This document shows positions 44,653 to 56,631 of a stretch of 64,000 bases of DNA, piece after piece (the stretch's first letter is position 1; every line of letters begins with the position of its first letter). The notes under the pieces are model-generated. The model had not been told where the DNA came from, ran no database searches, and worked only from the letters and a program-made list of their open reading frames with translations. The position numbers and the translations under genes were made by a program. Source of the DNA: Rhizophlyctis rosea (lineage: Eukaryota > Chytridiomycota > Chytridiomycetes > Rhizophlyctidales > Rhizophlyctidaceae); assembly GCA_027596075.1 (NCBI GenBank), contig JADGJC010000084.1:1215-65214 (forward strand), in the 5' to 3' direction.

Positions 44653-47600
44653 CTACTTCTTTCCCGCTTCCAACTCGCGAACCCTCTGGACTTTCATTAA
44701 CGGTACTCTTTGACCGCAAGTGGGACATTTTGGGCCGTTGCCGTTACTTGGTAAGGGGACATTGCCAGGTGGTTGTCGATGGCTTTGACGACGGCAAGGT
44801 TGGTCGAGGGCCTTTCCTTCGGTTGCCATGAATGCATGGTAAAGTTTTGGGGCGGCGAACGCGCTGGGAGGGACATGAGTTAATGGATTGTTGTTTACGG
44901 AGAAGTGAAATCACAACTTTGAAGGTTGGGCAGAATTGAGCAAACACCTACGTAGTGGACACAATCATCCCGAAAAGTATGCAACATGCTTCGCCTATGT
45001 AGCGGGAGGTAGGATCGGAAGATATAAGATGCGCTGGCACGATGGTTATGGCAGCAAATCCTGTATGTTGCATTGAAGTGGAAAGATGACCAAGTTGGCC
45101 TTCATGATGTCGCACAATGCGCAAGAAGCAGGAAATTCAAGTATTTGTACTCACCCACACAGACTACCGCGACAGCAGCCAATCGGCCCTCATTAAACTT
45201 AGCCGGCACATTCCTCGCCTTGATAGCCTCCCACAGCGCAAAAAGGACCAAGACCGAGAACAAAACCAACAACACCGTCGTCGTCTCAATATTCCCTTCG
45301 TCACACTGCACCTGCTGAAACTCGATTCCCGTACCCTGGAGCGTGATTGTTGCCTCTTCCACTCCCTTATTGTCGCGAACTGTCCATACAATAAGAATCG
45401 TCACTTGGACGGCTAGCCAGATGCCGAGGGCGGTGAGCATCTGTGTGTCTGTCATGGGCTTTGAAGTGACGGTTTTGTCATGGAAAACACGATTCAGGCG
45501 GTAAAGTTTCAGTGCAAGGGAACCAAAGAAAAGGTTGAAACCAATGAAGAGGGGCCACCACTTGGCCCTGCAGCCCGATACTGTGGGCGGACCGGGGGCA
45601 AGGAAGATATAAAAGAGGATCAAGGTTGAGCCTAGCATTATAATCTACCAAATGACGGAGAATGTCATTATTTAGAGCCGCATTACCAGCACCGCCCATT
45701 TTGATACACAAAAGGCGCGCAGTACAAATTCTCACCTGGCAAAAGGAAAGAGATGCACTTTTGATTGATGGAGCATTCCTATACCACCAAAATGTCAACA
45801 TGCCGACGAAGTTCCCCACCACTACAATGGCAGCTATGGCTTCTAATGCTGTTGTCGTTGTGCCAGTTGGCACGTACGTGCATGGGATGCGATCAATCGG
45901 ATTCGGTAGTGGTACTCCATCTTTACAATTTGATTTCCACGAGAACACAATCTTCAGGCTATGCGTTTGCGGATCGCAAGGCGTGACGGTCCAGGTGGCA
46001 TCATCCAGCGTGCATTGTGGCCGAAAAACTTCGTCGATGATGGTGCAGGCTCGTGTTGTAGCGTTCTCGGTGTCAAGGTTGTGAAAGATGATTTCATACC
46101 ACATTACTCGGATCGGTCTGCAATAGTCTTGATATTAGAGTCGCTAGTGGAAGCGCCAGACGATGAGAGTGGGATTGGGACTCACTTTGCGCTTTCCAAA
46201 TCGCCAAGTTGAGGGAACGCAGTGAATGGATACTGTACTGGATTTTACCAGGATGCCATAGGTCAATTACAGGCACATCCCGTCGGCCAAACGCCATGAT
46301 AGATGCAATCGGTTTGGAGCTGTGCCGGCCACCCACCTGGTACAGCTTGCGCACTTTGCTGCACCGGCGCCGTCCAAACACTCTGGTTGAACGGCTGCTC
46401 CATCGCCACACTAGCAACTGCTGGTGGAGTCACATCGTCCAAGGCAGCCCATCTGATGAAGGGATTGCCAGGATCCATGTATGCTGTAATGACCTGCCAT
46501 GCTATGTCTGGATATGCGCTGAGCGATGGGATGATCCACCCAGATCCGCCAAGAAATGAAGATCGGCCAGGGACGTATGCATAGGCAATGTCAGACGTTG
46601 GATTAGAGATTGGGTCATATACGCCTTTGGGGAGAAGATTTGCGTAGTTTGGGGCTGTAAATGATTAGTAAGTTTACAGTTCACGGTGACTGGCTGTGAA
46701 CTATCAAATTCTACTCACTGTCCCAGGTCATTCCCAGCAGGTGTACAGACCCCTTTGTTGCGGGGTCTCCACAGCAAAAAGGTGAAGGTCCATAATCAAG
46801 CGGATTGGCCGGTATTTGGGCATACTGATCTGTGCCTGGAAACAGATTGGGATTGCCTGCCTTTTGATCTACGAAAATTCTTGATTTCAGACGTGAGGGA
46901 TGAGGTTTGATGCCAGTTCACCGAGAATAGGGGCACGCACCTTCGCAGAACCTCATCCGTAGCGCGTCGAAACCTGGGGTCCGTTACACCACATGAACGG
47001 TTATTTGTGATGATTTGTGCTCCATAGCTGCGTCCAATGCTGTATGGAAGGATGTAGACCTCAAGGGCAGTCTCCCGTTTTTGAATGGACTTCCCATCAC
47101 AAATGATAGTCTTGCAGTACCTTGCCATGATCTTCAACTCTTCGTCCCACCCCGTCTGCATCTGAAACCCGTAATATCCAGTTTTTTGCTTGATAGCAAC
47201 GGCCTGATCGGCGAAGGCGGTCCAGTTCCAGTACTTTGAATACGGCGTTCCCCACTGGAAAGTGGCACGTAAATCGACGCGTCGGGCCAACATAACAAGC
47301 TTTTCAATGTCAGACTTACATATGAGTCCCATTGATACCCACCTGGAGGAAAGGGGAGATTTGCGCTTCGGAATGTGGTCATGTTGAAGTACATCATCCG
47401 GATATCCTGGATCCGGGCAAGCATAGGAGGTATCATGCTTCAAGTTAGATGCCACAACTTAGGACATTCTCAAAGCGCATGCACAACGCACAATGCTTAG
47501 CGGAACGGCAAACCACGCTTCCTATATCCAGGGAAACCATTGCCGTTGAGTCACATTCCGGAGATGGAGCAATAAAGAAATATCAGAAAGTATTCAACAT

Positions 47601-48201
47601 TCACCTCTCCATCCGTACCCTCCAAATAATAATCATACAGCGAACTTCTCGGAAACTCATCCGACAAACTCCTTCCGGTCTGGATAGCATATTCGCTCAA
47701 ATATCGCGTCAAAGGCATCACCTCCCCCGCTGCAACGCGCGTCGACACCTGCGTCGTGCCGAGCACCATCAAATCCGGTGCCGGCAACGCAGCACTGCCA
47801 TTCAATGTACTGCGAATGGGATCCGACACGATACGTCCCCATCCGACGTTTTCGATCCGGAATGTGAGAGTATCTTCATTGGTGGTGGTATTGCGCGTTT
47901 GAGCGACGGTTCTTGCGCAAGACCCTAGGACTGCGCGGGATCCGCCAGAGCCGTTTTGAGAGTAGGGTTGCCAGACGAGGATTTGGAGTGGGCCGGTGCC
48001 GACTAGGTAGTAGGTGGCGGGGGCGCTGTATGCGGGTGGAGTGGACAGGTCGAAAGTTGGGGAAAGAGGGATTTCGGTGTCATCGCTGAGGAAAGCTCGG
48101 ACAGTCACGTTCAAATAGAATGCTGAGACCGTTGAAGAGAACGTAGATAGAAAGACGAGGAGGTGTAAAGGAAGGGATGAGAAGCTGCGTACGGGTTGCA
48201 T
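44653..48201 (-). CDS. Class C (GABA-B-type) G-protein-coupled receptor with solute-binding-like ectodomain
   Basis: About ten exons. Clear ones are 48201-47605, 47406-47320, 47254 to about 46941, up to 46719, from 46654, and then exons holding the membrane domain down to the stop at 44653. Residues 1-27 are a signal peptide. The ectodomain has YWNWTAFADQAVAIKQKTGY and FQMQTGWDEEL, reminiscent of ABC-type solute-binding proteins, plus many Cys and Asn-X-Ser/Thr sites. The seven-helix part starts ALEAIAAIVVVGNFVGMLTF and continues with APSIKSASLSFCQIIMLGST, SLALKLYRLNRVF, KARNVPAKFNEGRL and a final helix ILFGMIVSTTAFAAPKLY: the class C pattern. The cytosolic tail carries CPTCGQRVPLMK and a helical end. 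One junction in the ectodomain (near 46.9 kb) could not be fitted in frame. Ligand is unknown. Confidence 0.75.
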
Positions 48202-48570
48202 GATGTGGGTTGAGAGAACTTCAAAGCGTGGAAAATGCAAATTATCATTTCCATATCCAGAGTTGGCATGACAGCATCTCAAACGTTGCTCATAGATCCG
48301 AGTCAAGTTTAGAAAAGCTGGTAGGCAAAATGATGTGACCGGCCGTGAACATGTTTACTTTGCCTCCCATTGATCCAACCTAAATCGATTGGCCGGACCC
48401 CGAAAAAGTGATCGGGGGAAAATAGCTCATCACCGATTGATGTGGTTCCGCTACGGAGACTACTTGGGAGCTGGACATAGCCTTTGATTCTCGATAGAAT
48501 CTTGATTCAGACGTCATCGGGTCTCTTTCTCTTCAACTGTTCCATCAGGCGGCAACATTTCAGAATAGCA
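48202..48570. promoter_or_regulatory. Divergent promoter region
   Basis: This lies between the start codons of the receptor gene (minus) and the coiled-coil gene (plus), so it holds both promoters and leaders. No specific site is recognised. Confidence 0.45.
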
Positions 48571-51250
48571 ATGGATTTGGAAATACAAGTAAGTGTACTA
48601 CGCCTTCCCGCGCGCACTGTCAGCTTAACCAAATCCGCCAACTAAGACTCTCGCGTCCAGAGATGGCGCACCTTAGGCACGTGGAATACCTACACAAATC
48701 CCAACGAAAAAGTTCATCTCGTACCCAAAAACATATCTCACCACCATCCCTCCCACTTTCCAACACACCAACCACCAAACTATCAAATCTCCACACCCGT
48801 CCCATTCACCATCGCCACATCCTCTACGCGCAAATCGCGGAAAAGTCATCACCACCGTCACCGACATAGTCATGAAGACTCTTCTGGAGCAACGGCAGTG
48901 TCGGACCCGATGGCGATGAAGAAGCTGCGGATGCAACCGCTGCTGGATCGGTTGACTATGGCGCATCGGAGGGATATTCAAAGTCTTTTGGATGGGGGGT
49001 ATTTGAATCCTGGGGAGGGGAATAGGGTCTTGAGGGAAGCGGTTGAGAAAGGTACTGGAGCTGGTGGAGGTGGGGAGGGAAGTGTGAAATTTGGGCGGAG
49101 TGGGAGTGAGGATGGAGAGGTTGGAGGTAGTGAGGAGGATGCGGGGACGGATAAGGAGGTAAAAGGTTCAGATGGAGAAGGGAAGGAGAGAGGGAAGCGA
49201 AAGGGTCGTCATCGTAGATTTAAATCAATGCCGAAGAAGGAACATGCATCTCCCCACAAGATAACCGACCTCCCGCCACCCATCGAAGACGCAACCCCCC
49301 ACCAACCCGACCTCCACACACTCCTCTCCGGCTACGACGCCGTCAAACTCGACGCCCTCCTCCAATACCCACCGCCCGTCCCCGCCTCCACATCCCCACT
49401 ACCCCACGCGCCGCACTTCCCCTCTTCCACCACCGAAAAGTCCACCACCCAACAAATCGCCCAAAAATGGCCATTCATACCTCCCGCGCCGCTGATGTTG
49501 ACGCAGAAGGAGAGGTATGAGACGATGAAGGGTGTTGATGAGAAGATTGTGGAGAGGGATTTTGTGTGGAGGGAGGGGAATTTGAGGAAGGGGGATCGGG
49601 TGGCGGTTTTGTATGGTGTTTTGGAGAAGGTGAGAGAGGGAAAAGGGAGGTGCTTACTCGGTGTGTGTGTGTGTGTGGGGGNNNNNNNNNNNNNNNNNNN
49701 NNNNNNNNNNNNNNNNNNNNNAGCAACAATGTTCTCAATGCGGCTTTGTCCAATCATCTTCACCCAGGAACTATCGGAACTTCCTAACCCAACCAATGCG
49801 CCCGACCTGCGCCGTCTACAAGTATTCTCCTCCCTCTTCGAAACCATCATCGCAGAGTTCAGAACATTGGGGCCCATACTTTCTGAGATCAAAGTAAGTC
49901 AAGAGAACCAATCCTTGCACCCTCCCATGATCTCAAGTCAGGGGCTCACTGGCACACTTCTTATCAACGCATTCCAGGCCGAATACGACAAAACCATCCG
50001 CGCGTATGCCGAGCAGGCGGGAGATTTGCGGGCGTTGAGGACCAAGGTTGCCAAACTGGTCGCGCAGAACGAGAACCGGATGCTGGTCAAGTATGAGAAG
50101 AGGCGGGCGGATGAGTTGGGGAGGAGGTTGGCGGAAGTTAGAGGTTGAGTTTTCTATCCTTTCTGGTTTGCTTTTTGTGTGTGTCATGTTGGTGTTTCCG
50201 CGACTGAAATTTGGGGTTTTCTTGTATCTGAAATACAGAGGAAAACGAACGCCTCCGTACGGACCTCAGACGCAAGCTCGCGGTCTACGCCGGATATCTC
50301 CCGCCATCGCTCCTGGAAGACCAAAAGCAAAAAGGAGAAGGTAAACACTGCAAAAGTTCCACCAGTCCATCTCATATGTTTTGACTCCCTCTCGTTTCCA
50401 AGTTCCACCAACAACCCCATCCTTTGACATCGGAACCAACGACCCCATCACCCTGTACGAGCGGAAAATTGCACTCCTCACATCACAGCTGGAAGAAGCT
50501 ACAAACGACGCGGCAGCAGCACGCGAGGAAATGCGGAAGGAGTTTGTGCGGAAGGATGTCGTTGATCGTGTGGAGGGGGCGTTGAAGGTTGCTGAGGTGA
50601 GGGAGAGGTTGGATGCAAGTTTTGGTCATCATGATTACAGTTGTGCTGAGCGGAGATTGAAACTCTTCCACCTGCCCGCCTGGGCCATGCTTGGAATGTT
50701 TAGGGACAAATCACGACGCTGAAGCAGACGAATGCCGGTCTGGAAACGGATTTGAAGGCCACACAAGTAGAGTTGAAGAAAGTGGAGGAAAATTTGAAGG
50801 GGAAGGAGGAGCAGTATAGGTTTTTGTTAAAGGAGTATACGTAAGTGCAACCAGAAAGTGATCAGCTCCTTGTTTGAAGACGCGAAATCAACCAAAATTT
50901 GTAAACACTTCCACAGAGAACTTTCCGAAGCGGTAGCGGTATCTTTCGACAAGAAAGTATTGAAGAAAGAGGTGAGTCGTTTCCCAAAAATAATGAAGCC
51001 CCTCCGTGTGTTCCATCAGCAAAAGCGGGCACAAGATGTCAAATGCGGAGGAATGGCTAAGCAATGGACGCACGGATCTTCCATAGATGTGGTTCTCCAT
51101 TCACCTAAAATACAATCAACTCATGCCAAATAACCTCTCATGTAACTTCGCCAGGATCAACCATCCCCTATACCGACGACTCAACCGCAACCATCAACCG
51201 AACCACCATCTACGCCGGCACCCCCACCAACAGATTCCCAATCACGCTAA
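48571..51250 (+). CDS. Coiled-coil protein, unrecognised; interrupted by an assembly gap in an intron
   Basis: A tiny first exon encodes MDLEIQ, followed by a donor at 48589. The next long exon (from about 48660) starts RWRTLGTWNTYTNPNEK and runs to the donor near 49628. The N gap lies in the following intron. Coding resumes at about 49771 with ELSELPNPTNAPDLRRLQVF, then AEYDKTIRAYAEQAGDLRAL, a long coiled coil near 50.45-50.95 kb (LYERKIALLTSQLEEATNDA, then VELKKVEENLKGKEEQY), and a Pro-rich end (PSTEPPSTPAPPPTDSQSR) stopping at 51248-51250. The N-terminal half has a His/Arg-rich patch and an acidic Gly/Ser/Glu linker. Such a layout is common in centrosomal, basal-body or trafficking scaffolds. 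It lies tail to tail with UNC119, but no named family is recognised. Confidence 0.6.
49682..49721. other. Assembly gap (40 N)
   Basis: Forty N bases directly follow a short GT microsatellite (about 49665-49678) and a G run. The gap falls inside an intron of the coiled-coil gene, so it probably does not remove coding sequence. Its real length is unknown. Confidence 0.99.
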
Positions 51251-51342
51251 GAGCCATGAGATCCAGCTTGTGAGATTGTGTAATTTTGAGCAATTAATCT
51301 GACAACAAGGGAAGCAAATGAAAATACCTTGTTCTCTCAGAA

Positions 51343-52717
51343 TCAACCGTCATAAGAATATGTCGCCTTGTTATGCATTACCAGTCGTCCGTCCACGAAG
51401 TAGAAACTATCGGAGGTCGTGGCGCCAGGAGACGAGATCATTTCCTTCACTGAGAAGGAGCGGGTGTGGTGTTAACGAAAGAGGCGCTTCATGGGGATGG
51501 GTGTGTTCCACCGCAGAGTTTGGGTCGGACGGAATCTTTGTGACTTACTTGTTTTTTGGTCGAGTTGCGGTAACTGGATGCGAAGGGAACAGATCAAGAA
51601 GGAAAATGAGCGCATTGAACAGGAAAGGAGCCAGCGGTCGATGTCAGAATTCCAGACATCCTTACCGAATAAACACTCTCCCAAGTGTTCACGCTATTCG
51701 GTATCTTCAGAGTTGGAAGGGAAGGCGGCGGAAAATGGTCAGCGCGATGACCTTCCCAAGAATCTATGCGCTGAGTTATAACTTACACAAAATCCAAACG
51801 TGAAGTCGAACGACTTCAACAGCTTGTCTTTAAAATAGTGTCGCTCAATCATACGGAATTCCTTAATCTCTTTCGGGTGGACCGCAAAGACGAGACTGTT
51901 CCGATTCCATGGGAGGTGAGGTCAACGTGATGGTACATTATGAGCAACCTGGACGGACCTTCAAGTAAAAGACAATTTACATGTCCACTTACGTGGTTCC
52001 GATCTCCCTCTTCTCCAAGAACTCTGTCGGGAACGTATAGTTGATTGTTCTGACTTCGTCTCCTCTGAAATCGGCGGTTAGATATGAGTTTGAAGTCCAC
52101 GCTCCATCGAAAGGCGTGGTGACGTGTGGGCAACACGTACACAGCAATATTGGGTTCTTCCCATGAAACATCATGACTTGAGCGTTTGACTTCGAAGAGG
52201 AGTTTGTTGGTTTCCATGTCTCGTATTCTGAATTCTAAAAACTTTGTCGGGAGCAACGTATGATGTTTGCATGTGTGCATCAATCATTGGTATTAACTGT
52301 TACACGCTTACCTGTATATACTGGTTCAAGCGCAGAGGACACAGGAACTACGAGACGATGACAAAATAAAGAAATAAGAAGGGAAAGCAATTAGTACGGT
52401 TCGTAACTCTATTTTACAGTCGATCCACAGAACCAACATCCTCGACAATATGTGATCTCAACCCCGAATGCAAATCGACGCTACCTTCTCGGTGGGTTTT
52501 GTGAGCCTGTACAGACAAAATCAGCAGATGATTGTCGTTAGCTCAGTTTGACGCACGGAGCTCCCAGTGAAGGTCCTCACAAAACCACCTACTTTAGGAC
52601 CGCCTCCGGGGTAATATCCGTGGGGGCGGTTGAACCACTTGCGCGTCCATTTGCTGCTTGTGCTTCACCCGTCCTGACTGCACGCTTCTGAGGTGATGCT
52701 TTTCTTGTCGTCGACAT
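51343..52717 (-). CDS. UNC119 homologue, lipid-binding trafficking factor
   Basis: Six or so exons. The N terminus begins [20 protein letters not shown] near 52717 and is disordered. The family core is unmistakable: [72 protein letters not shown] and the closing [20 protein letters not shown] with the stop at 51343. UNC119 proteins have an immunoglobulin-like sandwich that swallows the N-myristoyl or acyl group of G-protein alpha subunits and other cargo, and releases them at the cilium through ARL3. This fits a flagellated zoospore. Small exons around 52.3-52.5 kb ([12 protein letters not shown] and the one before it) could not be joined without ambiguity. It is in the same window as a GPCR but is not otherwise linked to it. 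Confidence 0.85.
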
Positions 52718-53085
52718 GTTGATCTCTTCAGGGAAGGAGCAATTGGGGGTGGGAGAAACTACGCGGTTCTGGAGGCGAATTGCTTACTGCAGGCTGTGGC
52801 GTCATATCAAGATTGATGATCAGCTGATCAGACAAATGAACTGGCCCTGGTCCCACCAATCCTATAAATATCGCAATCTTCCCATCAACTCTCCCATGCA
52901 TCACCTATGCATCTAGCAAAAGAGATCCAGCACACGCAGTGTTGTCTAACACCGAACACACACACAACTTCGCTTAAAATATCGCCACCATCGCCGCCGC
53001 GCAGTCATCGACTTCTGCTTCGAATCCCGCTTCGACCGCTCGTGGCGCCAAGTTCCCAACCGCACCCTTGTCGGCCTTTTGAGCA

Positions 53086-54277
53086 ATGGACCCCAACAAC
53101 ATTCCCACAGTCGTGTCTTGGACGCTCGAAAACATCGACTGGTCTCGCAAAAACGGCTGCCGTAGTCCCAAGTTTCAGTTTGATGGGCATACGTGGGAAA
53201 TGTTCTTCGCTGTTACTTCAGATTCTGTTGCGCAATGCAAATTCATGTCTGCATCAAACTTTCGTCTTCCGGTGCTCCTAGGTCTGGGAGCGGTTGCACA
53301 AGTGCAACCACGTCAGTTATCGTATGATATCTTGCTATGTAGAAACTCTAGTCACAAGTCAGAGCTGGTGTGGCTTCGGCAATCACTCGCACCGATCTTA
53401 TTCAACCCCAGGAGTTGGGTCCGCATCTGTGAGGGTGGCTTTGACTCGGTTCACTTCGTCAATGAAAGTCTTCCATCAAAGCTGGTAGTCCTAGCTCTAT
53501 TGTATCCAAAGCCGATAAATGACAACGGGTTACGTCCGATCCCCGCAATCCATTCTGCATCACCCCGGGTGAACTTGAATGCGGTCGGAGCGGCCATCGA
53601 AGCGGCCATCGCCACGCCCATCAAACCATCCCTCTTCAACGCGTTTGATGCATTGGACGAGGGAGACGTCACCATCCATCTCAAAAACGGTACCTTGAAG
53701 GCACACAGCTTTGCCCTCCGTTACGGCGTTCCCGAAAGCTACTTCTCAGTTTTGATGTCTCAACCAATGGAGGAACAACGTGAGAAGACAATCAACTTGA
53801 ATGACATCGACTGTACGCTATTCAAAGAGATCTTGCGCTATGTATACACCGGACACGTCAACATCACTGGTGATTGTTTCGAACTGATTGAACTGTACAG
53901 GTTCGTTTCTTCCGAAGTTGGTGATTTGGCATTACTACGCTTTTCATTGTTCAAACCCCTTCAATGTTCATCCATGTTATGTGTACAGGGCTGCTGACAG
54001 ATTCCAGCTCACGGAACTAGCACGATGGACTCAAATCGCTTTGCAAACCGCGTTGACTCCACCGCGCGATGGGCAAGAGACATGCCGGATCTTGAAACAG
54101 ATCATCGCGTACCCAGAGCTGGAGACCTGTCAGATCCAATGTTTGAGGACCATTATTGCTGCTGGGAATACGTTGGGCAACACAGCTGAATGGGAGGATT
54201 TGGTCAATACGCAGGGCTTTGCGGAGGTGATGAGGGATACGATGATGAAGAGTTGCGGGAGTGGGACATGTACATAG
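53086..54277 (+). CDS. MATH-BTB domain protein
   Basis: Two exons, 53086-53900 and 53989-54277, sum to 367 residues. Residues about 10-140 look like a MATH (TRAF-like) domain, opening SWTLENIDWSRKNGCRSPKF. A linker leads to a BTB/POZ domain at about 188-290: DEGDVTIHLKNGTLKAHSFA, YFSVLMSQPMEE, FKEILRYVYTGHVNI, YRAADRFQLTELA. The C-terminal helices resemble a BACK-like end. This is the layout of SPOP-type adaptors that pair a substrate with CUL3 ubiquitin ligase. The frame is open upstream to 52907, but the domain start and composition favour 53086. It lies just upstream of an F-box/WD40 gene on the same strand, giving two ubiquitin-ligase adaptors side by side. Confidence 0.8.
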
Positions 54278-54705
54278 GTTCAGCGAGTAGCTTTATGTAG
54301 TATATACTAGCTTCAGCCAGATGTGTGTTCATGAAGGTTTTGCGTAATTCATCAAGATTTCGGTGCGAATTGGCCTCTGGTGACTGTCTTCGAAGCTTGT
54401 ATCAGGGGTTCAGGGTCCTTGGTGCAAGCAGGCGTGTCAAGTGGCTTCCCCGGCCCGGTTTCCCCAGTCTTCTTCACTTTTCCACCGCCGTATTCTTTCC
54501 GACTTTGCCACTGTTGCTCTCTTGAAGTTCTCAAATAATAGTCTGCTCGGTCCTTCGCTGCAGAGTTAGGCATCTCCAAGTTCCCCACACTGGTTTTGGG
54601 AAGATATAGCCTTGCCGAAGTGACAAGTCGTGTAACCAGGTTCTCATTGAGAGATTCTGGACCCGTTTGTGTGAGAAGCGCATTGCCGTCTGGCACTGGC
54701 TCAGG
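54278..54705. promoter_or_regulatory. Intergenic region upstream of the F-box/WD40 gene
   Basis: 3' end of the MATH-BTB gene followed by the presumed promoter of the F-box gene. Frames present on both strands look random. No named site is recognised. Confidence 0.4.
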
Positions 54706-56481
54706 ATGACCTCTCTTGTGCCGCACCTTCCGGACGAGATATACACAAGTATTCTCTCCCACCTACCAGCCACTACCCTCCTCAGCACCACACTCGCCTG
54801 CCACAAATTCAACACATTAGCACGCGACAACTCCCTATGGCACCGTCTCTACCATTCCTCTGTCCAATCGCCCTCCACTTCAGAAAGTTCCGGACCTGAG
54901 AACGTCCCACTCCCCGACCTACATCCAGAAATCAACTACCTCCAACAATACAAATTTCGTCACGCACCCTTACGCCCGATCCAATTCCACCACCTTGCTC
55001 CATACAATGCGAATTCGGTGATATGGAGTATTGCATACGGCGAACAGAACAACGTCCTTGCTGCGGTGGATAATGATGAGCAGATCCAGATTTGGAGGAA
55101 GGCGGAGGATGGGTTTCATGCCTTGCGAGTTACTGACTTGAACGAGTCCCTGGGGAGTGGACGTTGTAATGCTGCATCTCGTGGGGATGTAGCAAGAGAC
55201 AGGGCTATGTTAGCGTCCGCGTTCAAGAACAGTGTGATCACGTCTGCTACTATAAAGTTGGACTCCGAGAACAAGTCAATGATATATTCGTACCGAAATT
55301 ACTTGCAAGTTCGAGTGAGTGTAGTCTTGCTGTTGTCGTTGCATGCTGGATCATAGCCAATGGAGGCGTGGTGCAAACTGCGGGTCTCATCTGTGGGCAT
55401 CTCGGACCATTTGACCGCCAAAAGTTGTCGAGCAGCCACATGTTATTCAGGAGCACGTTTGACCAATCCAAAACCATTCACACAGGACTTGGAGACCTCG
55501 CATATCACACATTCCATTCTTTCACATGCGGGACCCATCTGTGCAATAACGGAACTTGATTCAAGTGGTCGACTCATTGCAACTGGATCTGGTAAGTTGA
55601 GAGTATAGAACTCACATTGTCCCGATTGCGATGTTCACCAAACTCATCAATACCATCCTCTGTAAGCCGACAAAACAGTCAAACTCTTTGACCTCCGGTC
55701 TTCAACACAAACTGGTCCCCTTGCAACATTTGATCAAGAGGGAACCGTTCTCGCCCTCTCTACGCTACACAATGATGGTATCCTTGTTGCCGGTGGAAGA
55801 TATCACAATCTCACAATGATGGACATACGGGAGCGTAAAATCGTTAGGGTGCAGTTCACTGGTAAGTCAAACCCTCCATTCTTCCATCTTCATGAGCGTC
55901 ATTACAATTCCGGGAGATCTCACACCTAACATAACAAACATATTCCAGGAACAGACACTCGCGCCATGACCACAACTGGTAGCCACCTCCACGTCCTCAC
56001 GTCCCCCTCCCGTCTACCAGGCCGCCTCAACACCTACACTTTCTCCCCATCATACACATCATCAACCCAACCGCCACTACAACTACACCACATCACCAGC
56101 CTGCCGATTGCTCCATCAGCACTTAGCCCACCTTCACAAACCGCCCCATTCGTTGCCGGTACATTGACAGGAGGTGTGTCAATCTTGTCTCCTGCCCTCC
56201 GATCTAGTAGTGGCAGAACAGGCGGCGGAGTGGAATATGAGACAGGACGGGTAATTGTTCCCCCGCGGGCACAGGGGGTGTTTTCGGATCCGGTGCTGTG
56301 TGTTGCAGGTGTGAAGGACGGGGTTGTTGCTGGCGGTGTTGGAGGAGTTAGGGCTTGGGAGGTTGGAAAGGCGAAGGATGAAGATGTTGAGGAGAGCGGC
56401 GGGGAGGAGATGGAGGATGAGGAGGAGGGGAGTGGGTTGTTGGATAGGTTGAGGGTGATGAGTCAGCCTTTCTTTGGGTGA
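54706..56481 (+). CDS. F-box protein with WD40-type propeller
   Basis: Four exons (54706-55314, 55357-55591, 55667-55861, 55949-56481) sum exactly to 523 residues. The F-box lies at the N terminus: LPDEIYTSILSHLPATTLLS, then CHKFNTLARDNSLWHRLY. The remainder forms beta-propeller blades: SVIWSIAYGEQNNVLAAVD, HAGPICAITELDSSGRLIAT with GSADKTVKLFDLRSS, VLALSTLHNDGILVAGGRYH, and ITSLPIAPSALSP near the end. F-box/WD40 proteins link SKP1-CUL1 ligase to substrates that are usually phosphorylated. The blades are diverged, so the count (six or seven) cannot be settled by eye. The C terminus is acidic (ESGGEEMEDEEEGSG) and ends RLRVMSQPFFG. Substrate unknown. Confidence 0.78.
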
Positions 56482-56631
56482 TGCTTTAGAGCAAGGTATT
56501 GAAAGTGTCCACACTCTTGATGTGTTGAAGTGCAGATCTGATGTATGTAGCTCATATTGAAAAAGATTCAAATAGGTGAATCTATTGGATTTTACACGCT
56601 CTATTTACCACTATCCCAAATCTATATACAA

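Noticed and set aside
44744..44980. Apparent in-frame TAG inside the last membrane helix of the receptor, followed by more coding-like sequence, suggesting stop-codon readthrough or a changed code
   Set aside because: A normal intron explains it: a GTAGGT donor right at the stop and a CCCAG acceptor about 88 bases on join ILFGMIVSTT to AFAAPKLY, which is the expected helix ending.
52907..53281. Longer frame overlapping the start of the MATH-BTB gene
   Set aside because: It is in a different frame from the MATH domain and low in complexity; the methionine at 53086 starts the domain properly.
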